From the NCBI GenBank assembly GCA_002751075.1, contig NAOQ01000731.1:3919-34268 (forward strand): DNA of 30,350 bases, in the 5' to 3' direction. Both the position numbers and the translations under genes were made by a program. Below the pieces are notes generated by a model. It saw only the letters and a program-made list of their open reading frames with translations, made no database searches and had not been told where the DNA came from. Of the stretch, positions 24,874 through 30,350 are shown piece by piece. The number at the start of each line of letters is the position of its first letter. Position 1 is the stretch's first letter. Source of the DNA: Ichthyophonus hoferi (lineage: Eukaryota > Opisthokonta > Ichthyosporea > Ichthyophonida > Ichthyophonidae).

Positions 24874-24971
24874 CTGCATCTGCAGTTTTTGATGTTGTAG
24901 ATCCTTGGTATTAATTGAGATCTGAACTGTTACCTTCTCAAACATCTTGAACACTGTAGTCTTGCCTTCAT
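24874..24971 (-). CDS. DIS3: DIS3 exon (S1 domain end), residues 340-372
   Basis: TTVFKMFEKVTVQISINTKD then LQHQKLQMQ aligns with human DTVFHVFDKVKVKIMLDSSNLQHQKIRMS, the last strands of the S1 domain. The first two bases complete an aspartate codon. The acceptor is ATCATATAG and the donor is CAG|GTAGGT. Confidence 0.95.
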
Positions 24972-25503
24972 CTATATGATAATATGTATGTATATAGTAT
25001 ATATAGAGGAAAGAGGGATAACCGTTTAGCCATAGGCGAAGGTGGGGTTAGAACTGTAGCCCCAAACCATTTGAAACTGCAGTTTTCACTACACTGACTA
25101 TTACCATTACAAACCAATACCTCACCCTACACCTCTATATTAAGTTACTTACTACACTATACAATATATACTATACACTAGATACCATGTACTATACTAC
25201 ATACCATATACTACAATACATAACCAACCAAAACAGCCTGTATTACATATATATTACGTTCTATTACTCAATGCCAATAACACAAGTCTCCCTTCTTACT
25301 CTTTTTCGTTCTATATATATATATTATATCACATTATTATATTATATACCTTTTTCTTTTTCCCTCTCTCCTTTTCTTTCTCTTTATATTCATACCTACA
25401 TATATACATATAAGTTGATGTAGAAATTTTAATTTGATGGATGGATGTATATGTATATACTACTATAGACTAATATACCTGTATATAGATTAGACTACTC
25501 CTG

Positions 25504-25815
25504 ATAATTAACCTATGACAAAGAACTATACCTTCCACTAAACTAATTCACATATCATACATAATCCTTACAGACATTTCATTTATTAAAATTTAAATAT
25601 ATTTTTTATCCAATCAAAACTTATCTCCAGGTAGTGTGATATAGTATAACAGTATGATAGTATAATAATATATTACTATCCCCACGATAATAAATAATCA
25701 CAGTTTAATAATTTATACCCGACAATCACCCTATGACAAACATACAATAAATTTTAAATATTTTTACGTACACCTATTATCCAATCGAAACTTACCTCCA
25801 GGTAGTGTGATAGTA
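25504..25815 (-). repeat. Duplicated exon end and splice donor in a DIS3 intron, period 171 bp
   Basis: On the + strand, ttatccaatcaaaacttatc at 25606-25625 and ttatccaatcgaaacttacc at 25777-25796 are both followed by tccaggtagtgtgata. The second copy is the real exon end with GTAAG. In the first the donor has become ATAAG. Weaker homology extends outward, for example cctatgacaaa at about 25512 and 25732. Confidence 0.85.
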
Positions 25816-25889
25816 AGACTTTGTTCATCGTCATTATAGGATAGAGCACTGGTGCCAGAACCTACTTTGTCTTCAAGGAAGATAGTGCC
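25796..25889 (-). CDS. DIS3: DIS3 exon (S1 domain), residues 309-340
   Basis: GTIFLEDK continues the S1 fold (human GTVFFEEKDK), and an acidic loop (SYNDDEQ) parallels human YDDE. The exon ends GGAG|GTAAG with a split codon after one base. Its 3' edge and donor are duplicated 171 bp further into the intron. Confidence 0.93.
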
Positions 25890-25920
25890 CTATAGAGAAC
25901 GTGTTAGGAATTATATGATT

Positions 25921-26060
25921 CAATATAGTATAGTGTAATATAATATGATATAGGATGAAATAGTATGATATATTATAATGTAATATAATATGATATAGGA
26001 TAGTATGGTATGATATAGTATAGTGCAATATAATATAGTGTAATATATTATATAAAAATT
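25921..26060. repeat. Low-complexity GATATAGTATA-type intron repeat
   Basis: Interlocking short units such as taatataatatgatatagga recur about 60 bp apart. Similar sequence appears in other DIS3 introns near 27600-27660 and 27870-27970. Confidence 0.7.
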
Positions 26061-26190
26061 AGTCAACGCATCCAATCAGAATGGGAGAGAGAAAAAAAAA
26101 AGAGTAAAAGAATGATTGAAAATAAATAAATAGATATATAATATAGAAGTATAAAATAAAATAACCAATAAAAAGATGAAGTTATATTAC

Positions 26191-26268
26191 CTCAATACCA
26201 TATTTGGGTACAAGGACAATCAGGGCGTTGTCTCTTACACGGATGACGTAGGCATCTTCATCCACAAC
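26191..26268 (-). CDS. DIS3: DIS3 exon (S1 domain start), residues 283-308
   Basis: This 78-bp exon is phase 0 at both ends. DEDAYVIRVRDNALIVLVPK, then YGIE, aligns with human SEEAYILFVRKNAIVVLIPKYGLE, the opening of the S1 RNA-binding OB fold. The acceptor is ACATATAG and the donor is GAG|GTAATA. Confidence 0.95.
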
Positions 26269-26648
26269 CTATATGTATAATCAGCATAATTAAATGATTA
26301 ATACTAATCACTAACAAACTACCAATGGGAATAAAAATCGTCAACCAATTGCTAATTATTTTAACTAATCATTAATTAATCGTTAACTCATTAATAGACT
26401 CAATAGATATGGTGTTAGGTATAATATCCAATTACACTTTAATAATAAAATTAATTACACAAGGTAAAGTTAATCTTATATCAGATCACTCCATCTCTAT
26501 GTAAATTTCCAAATATCAGTTTTTACTATTGAAAAAAAACACGAAACTAGGAAAATTTACTAAAAACATGTTAAAATTGCAATCTAACCCCTTAATTAGA
26601 CAACAATTATAATAACAATATGCAATCAATACATACACATATACATAC

Positions 26649-26770
26649 CTTATTTTTAAAGTACAAATGTGTATATAATTCCACAGACGCCCTTCCAGCA
26701 AACTGTGCCATGCGATGACGATAGTTCAAGTTATCACAGATCTCACCCATCTTGTTCTTATCCAATAATG
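26649..26770 (-). CDS. DIS3: DIS3 exon (end of RNB), residues 242-282
   Basis: This 122-bp exon is two bases of a split codon plus forty codons. LDKNKMGEICDNLNYRHRMA aligns with human LTDKHKLADICKNLNFRHKMA, and the following RASVELYTHLYFKNK aligns with RASVAFHTQLFFKSK. The acceptor is AATACAACAG and the donor is AAG|GTATGT. The first 25 bases of this exon are echoed several times in the preceding intron. Confidence 0.96.
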
Positions 26771-27333
26771 CTGTTGTATTAAGATTTACAATAAAAAATG
26801 AAAAAAAGAAATTTTTAGTATTGTTCCTACTTGGTTCCAGTTATATATAAATATATATATATATATATTACTCACTTTATTATTACCTAACATTATTGCT
26901 GTATTAAGATTTTAAAACTGAAAAATATAATGCTACGAGTTTAATATCTTTTCAAACTCGTTTTCCTGACATATATATGATATTATACGCTCTATTACCC
27001 ATTTTTGTTCTTACCCAATAGTAATATGGTATTAGAATCTAAAACTAGAATTAAAATATGCTAATTTTACTATCTTTTAAAACACATTTTCCAGATACGT
27101 ATGTATGACAAAAATACATTACAATATGCTAGATCATCCATTTTGTTCTTATCCAATAATGTTGTGGCATTAAAAATTCAAATCGTTTTCCCGAAATACA
27201 CATGATATGTTATATACCCATCCTGTTTTTATCCAATAGTTCCGAGCTATTAAAATTTAAATTATAATTAAAAAGATATATATATTTTTTTAAAAAAAAA
27301 CCGAACTCTTTTTCCTGATATATATAAACCTAC
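26771..27333 (-). repeat. DIS3 intron built from degenerate copies of its exon edge
   Basis: Within this intron a motif matching the start of the adjoining exon recurs. On the + strand the exon copy is ttgttcttatccaataatg at 26752-26770. Echoes lie at about 26871-26910, 26996-27040, 27137-27175 and 27217-27260, spaced about 80-140 bp. A second shared motif, ctcgttttcctga-tatatat, follows each at about 26957, 27084, 27181 and 27304. The intron therefore looks like serial tandem duplication of exon edge plus intron. Confidence 0.7.
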
Positions 27334-27496
27334 ATGGATGTGCGTCCTCCCAGCCTATACAGGCAGCCAGCATTCTATGTACTATATCATCGGAGTATCG
27401 TCTGATAGGAGAGGTGAAGTGTGTGTATATAGGTGCTGCTAGACCATAGTGAAGGAACTCGTCTTGTGGCATAAGCCCACTACTGAAATAGACAGC
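27334..27496 (-). CDS. DIS3: DIS3 exon with the RNB signature, residues 188-242
   Basis: This exon carries the RNase II/RNB family signature: [19 protein letters not shown] at residues 203-221, followed by SDDIVHRML. In the family this segment lines the RNA channel at the catalytic site, and its arginines contact RNA. Human DIS3 reads YADVIVHRLL where this protein has [10 protein letters not shown], a mild difference. The exon opens AVYFSSG, continuing CMMQ of the previous exon. It ends CATCCAT|GTAGG with a codon split after one base, which the next exon completes as serine. Confidence 0.96.
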
Positions 27497-27731
27497 CTGA
27501 TTGGTGGGTTAAAATAAATTAAAAAATAGCATTGGAAATAAATTGGGGATATGGTTGGATAGTATGATTATTAGTAATTAGCAATTAGCACAACACATAG
27601 AATAGTACAGATACATGGTAGTAGGATAGTATGGTAGTATAGTAGTATGATACAATATAAACACACAATCGCCAACCAGTTAGTCGAGTATATCCTTGCA
27701 TACATACATACTACACATACATCCACTGTAC

Positions 27732-27800
27732 CTGCATCATACACCTAGTGGTTAAGATACGTATCAGTTCATTGAAGAAGGGATGGTCCTCCTTGACCGC
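27732..27800 (-). CDS. DIS3: DIS3 exon (RNB domain), residues 165-187
   Basis: This 69-bp exon is phase 0 at both ends. FFNELIRILTTRCMMQ aligns with human YLNTLLRILATRCMMQ, a hallmark of DIS3. The acceptor is TCCAATCAG and the donor is CAG|GTACAG. Confidence 0.95.
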
Positions 27801-28044
27801 CTGATTGGAGAAATATCATATTAGGTATAGGTAGGTAGGTAGATATCTAGAGGCTATATAAGGTAATTTAGATATAATATTATATAATATAGAATGATAT
27901 AGTACAATATAGTACAATAAAATATAAAATACAATAGCGTACTGCAATACAATGTAGGATCCAATAGAATAACACAATAAAACATAATACAATCCAATAC
28001 ACTAGCATATATCTAAACCCTGATATCCAATCATAATCCTCTAC

Positions 28045-28103
28045 CTTATCTAAAGAATCAGCCAATGCCTTGGAGCTCTCAGTAGATAGTTCCACACCAA
28101 CAC
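28045..28103 (-). CDS. DIS3: DIS3 exon (RNB domain), residues 145-164
   Basis: This short 59-bp exon begins with two bases that complete the split serine codon. Residues VGVELSTESSKALADSLDK fit the RNB segment ...SKALADSLD of the family. The acceptor is GTTTCAG and the donor is AAG|GTAGAG. Confidence 0.93.
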
Positions 28104-28807
28104 CTGAAACCCAATCAAAATTATACTTTAATAACCATATATGGATCCTGAAGGCACTTGTATATAAAATTAAACTATAATAGTAGTTGGAATTACTATA
28201 TTAAAGCAGAGAATAGTAAGTATTTTTATATTAATTTTTTTAAACTACTTTAGAATCAGTAAAAATGTCATAATAGCAGTTAAAATTGCTCTATTAGGTC
28301 TGAATATATTTTTAATAATTATATATAGATCCACTTGTACACGAACATTAAAATAGTAAAAACTAAAACCACTTGAGAGCCAATAAAAATAGTCATAGTA
28401 GCATATATAATTACGATATTAGGTTAATCGATATTATGTTCATATAAAGGTACACACACGTGTCATTGTGCATAAAAACAGCCAATCACATAATCTTTGT
28501 CAATTATAGCAACCATGTATATATGGATTCATTTGTACATGCACAATAAAAAGAATTAAAAATTAAAAAGAATTGAGAGCCAATAAAAATAAGTATAATA
28601 GTATGTAAAATCATTGTATTATATTACAACATAGTATGTACATATCATAATCACAGATATAATTACCATAATAGGTCAGTACATCAGGCTTAAACCAATA
28701 AAAATTGGTTTTAATAGTTGTTAAAATTACTATATTACATCACAATATATCATTTCTATATATAGAAAACACAAGCGTCATTGCGACATCATCAACCAAT
28801 CACATAC
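28104..28807 (-). repeat. Large DIS3 intron with repeated exon-edge-like units
   Basis: Units resembling gagccaataaaaatagtata on the + strand recur near 28105, 28253, 28372, 28577 and 28698. Each is followed by a ...atagtagttaaaattactatatta-like run. The exon-end/donor edge caaccaatcacatac at about 28793-28807 is echoed at about 28479-28493. The pattern suggests tandem growth of the intron from both edges. The copies are degenerate and AT-rich, so the unit count is uncertain. Confidence 0.5.
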
Positions 28808-28910
28808 TTTTTGTCCAGCGTAGTAATTCGTCAAACTTGGCCTGAGGAGGGGGAGGGTGTCTACGTAATAGGGCACTATCAGGGAAGGCACTGTAGATCT
28901 TGGTAGCCAC
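28808..28910 (-). CDS. DIS3: DIS3 exon (RNB domain), residues 111-145
   Basis: This 103-bp exon starts in phase 0 and ends with a codon split after one base. VATKIYSAFPDSALLRRHPP aligns with human VAKKIHEEFSEHALLRKHPA, the RNB stretch in which HPPPP follows the LLR motif. The donor is AAAAA|GTATGTG. Confidence 0.95.
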
Positions 28911-28920
28911 CTAGACGAGG

Positions 28921-28975
28921 GAAAGAGGAGGAGAGGGAGAGGGAGAGGGAGAGGGAGAGAGGGAGAGAGGGAGAG
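28921..28975 (-). repeat. Polypyrimidine (TCTCCC)n microsatellite at a splice acceptor
   Basis: On the - strand, about 55 nt of nearly pure CT repeat end about ten bases before the acceptor TCGTCTAG of the next exon. The repeat therefore doubles as an extended polypyrimidine tract. On the + strand it reads (gagagg)n. Confidence 0.9.
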
Positions 28976-29260
28976 ATAAAGAACAAAAGAAAGACTTAGT
29001 CAGGAGTATAGTATAATGTTGTTAGTGGATCTAGTACAAAACATATACATACATCTACAAGCATATATATATAATATTTTTTTTATCAAAGTCATAAAGT
29101 AATTAAATGGATTACACACCAGTAGTAAACCGATTTTAAACAGACAGTTAATTAATCAGAAATACAAATACATATAAAATACAGATGTTTTCACTTTCAT
29201 TGGTTACATAAATTAAAATAATAAAATAACATAATTTAAAATAAGTTAGAATTATCTTAC

Positions 29261-29428
29261 CGTGCAATTAGCGAATAGCATAAATTCTTCTACCAGATGA
29301 TTGGTCTCTTTCAGCTCTTTAACTTGAACATCCAATGGATCGTGTTGTTCGTCATCAGCTAATTGGAAACGGACTTCAGGGCTGGATAGAGTTAGAGCTC
29401 CTGCATCCATTCTTCTCTGACGGAATAT
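29261..29428 (-). CDS. DIS3: DIS3 exon (RNB domain), residues 55-110
   Basis: This 168-bp exon is phase 0 at both ends. It contains the conserved DIS3 block GALTLSSPEVRFQL, followed by KELKETNHLVEEFMLFAN, which matches human KELRETNSMVEEFMLLAN. The acceptor lies in a TC-rich run ending CTCTCTAG, and the donor is ACG|GTAAGA. Confidence 0.95.
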
Positions 29429-29460
29429 CTAGAGAGAGAGGGAGGAAATATTAGGTGTGT

Positions 29461-29580
29461 ATACTAAGTAATGACATGCATATTAAATATACACATACAT
29501 ATAAGCATATGTGTATATGTATACTAAGTAATGGCATGCATATTAAATATACACATACATATAAGCATATGTGTATATTA
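29461..29580. repeat. 60-bp tandem repeat, two copies, in a DIS3 intron
   Basis: The units at 29461-29520 and 29521-29580 are nearly identical. Each starts atactaagtaatg and continues through catgcatattaaatatacac. The low divergence indicates a young duplication inside the intron at 29429-29769. Confidence 0.9.
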
Positions 29581-29769
29581 GATATAGTAGCACCTAACTC
29601 TCTACCCTCTATACCTTATTTAGTATTAAAGATAGATATATATATAGGATATATTAGCACCTACCTATATACCACCTTATATCATATTTGCTATGGACCC
29701 AATTAGTACACACTGTTTCACAACATTCTATCTGTAGATATATAGACTCCAACTCTACCCCTATCATAC

Positions 29770-29847
29770 CTTAGCCAATCTATTCAGCTCTCTAATTCCT
29801 TCCGTCAACTCATCTTTCATAGTAGGATCGTCAATACGTGATTGGGC
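29770..29847 (-). CDS. DIS3: DIS3 exon (RNB domain), residues 29-54
   Basis: This 78-bp exon is phase 0 at both ends. AQSRIDDPTMKDELTEGI aligns with human AQLRIDSANMNDDITTSL. The acceptor is CCCTTGTAG and the donor is AAG|GTATGA. Confidence 0.95.
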
Positions 29848-30170
29848 CTACAAGGGTTTTAAAAAGTATTAGAATGAAAAAAAGTATTCAAAATTAAATA
29901 CAACAGATAATTGGTAGACATGACAGCTGAAAGAAAGGAAATGAGCATAGGCAATGCCATTCGAGGATATATATATAAACATGGGCAAAGTTGTTACTAT
30001 TAGTATTAATAATTACTAATTAATTAATAATTAGGAAGGGAAGAGGATGTGTATATAGGTAAAAGGCTTTATTGCTGTAGTTGGTACTATTACTACTACT
30101 ATGATTATTACTATTATTATACACTACCTATATATAGTTATACCAGTGCTTTCTTTCACCCCTTTCTTAC

Positions 30171-30255
30171 CTCCTCATATGTCAGAGATGCCTTAGAGCG
30201 GATAATTGATTTGGTAAACATCACGTCAACCATGTTACCTTCTTGATCTAGCTCC
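30171..30255 (-). CDS. DIS3: DIS3/RRP44 exosome ribonuclease, first exon in window (RNB domain)
   Basis: This is the first of twelve - strand exons that together encode the C-terminal 439 residues of DIS3 (RRP44), the processive 3'-5' exoribonuclease of the RNA exosome (human DIS3 has 958 residues). DIS3 degrades and processes RNA mainly in the nucleus. This exon gives residues 1-28 of the visible part, ELDQEGNMVDVMFTKSI and then IRSKASLTYEE. They align with human WELNHNAEILKTKFTKSVI...SKASLTYAE. The leading G completes a split codon, probably Trp. The acceptor is CACTATACAG and the donor is GAG|GTAAG. The N-terminal PIN and cold-shock domains and the RNB catalytic aspartates lie beyond the window edge. 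The joined frame stays open and colinear across all twelve exons, so the gene looks functional. Confidence 0.95.
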
Positions 30256-30307
30256 CTGTATAGTGTATATAGAGAGAAGAATAATAACAGTAATACCAAT
30301 AGTATTA

Positions 30308-30308
<1 letters not shown>

Positions 30309-30350
<42 letters not shown>
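30309..30350. repeat. (TAA)n trinucleotide microsatellite at the window end
   Basis: A pure TAA/ATA repeat runs to the last base, inside the DIS3 intron upstream of the exon ending at 30255. Confidence 0.95.

Noticed and set aside
25187-25423. 78-codon + strand ORF rich in Y and I
   Set aside because: It is low-complexity AT-rich intron sequence antisense to DIS3.
1-30350. CRISPR arrays, rRNA or complete tRNA genes
   Set aside because: No regularly spaced direct repeats with unique spacers and no cloverleaf with both A- and B-boxes were found; the only tRNA-like signal is the lone A-box near 9555.

Overview
The window reads as AT-rich nuclear DNA from an animal, probably an invertebrate. 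Two host genes support this. One is a tandem-PDZ protein of the syntenin type, a family known from animals and their close relatives, on the + strand at 15998-17162 with one 151-nt intron. The other is the 3' part of the exosome ribonuclease gene DIS3/RRP44, on the - strand at 24375-30255, split into twelve exons by GT-AG introns of roughly 220-900 nt. Copia-type retroelement fossils, AT microsatellites and low-complexity introns fit the same picture. I cannot name the species; an early-branching animal such as a sponge is only a guess.

Layout. 1-3140: AT-rich DNA with no recognised gene and one weak short ORF. About 3140-8960: a very decayed Ty1/copia element on the + strand, with integrase and reverse-transcriptase remnants still readable and a strongly G-poor + strand. 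About 9285-9570: a GC-rich patch that looks like a SINE on the - strand, with a perfect A-box at one end and a poly-A tract at the other. 9571-15990: gene-poor DNA holding a perfect hairpin and an assembly gap inside a TA microsatellite. 15998-17162: the syntenin-like gene, followed by an 81-bp tandem duplication that doubles an AATAAA signal. 17500-20700: gene-poor DNA with a 91-bp tandem repeat and a hairpin. About 20750-22580: a second decayed copia fossil, with pol remnants on the - strand and a long palindrome around 21355. 22844-23350: an unidentified coding-like stretch. 24375-30255: the DIS3 exons, encoding the end of the RNB catalytic domain, the S1 RNA-binding domain and a lysine-rich C-terminal tail.

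The two host genes show no functional link to each other. The most interesting signal is in the DIS3 introns. At least three of them contain diverged tandem copies of neighbouring exon edges together with their splice sites, as though the introns grew by repeated duplication across exon-intron boundaries. One short duplicated piece still sits between a plausible 3' splice site and a plausible 5' splice site.
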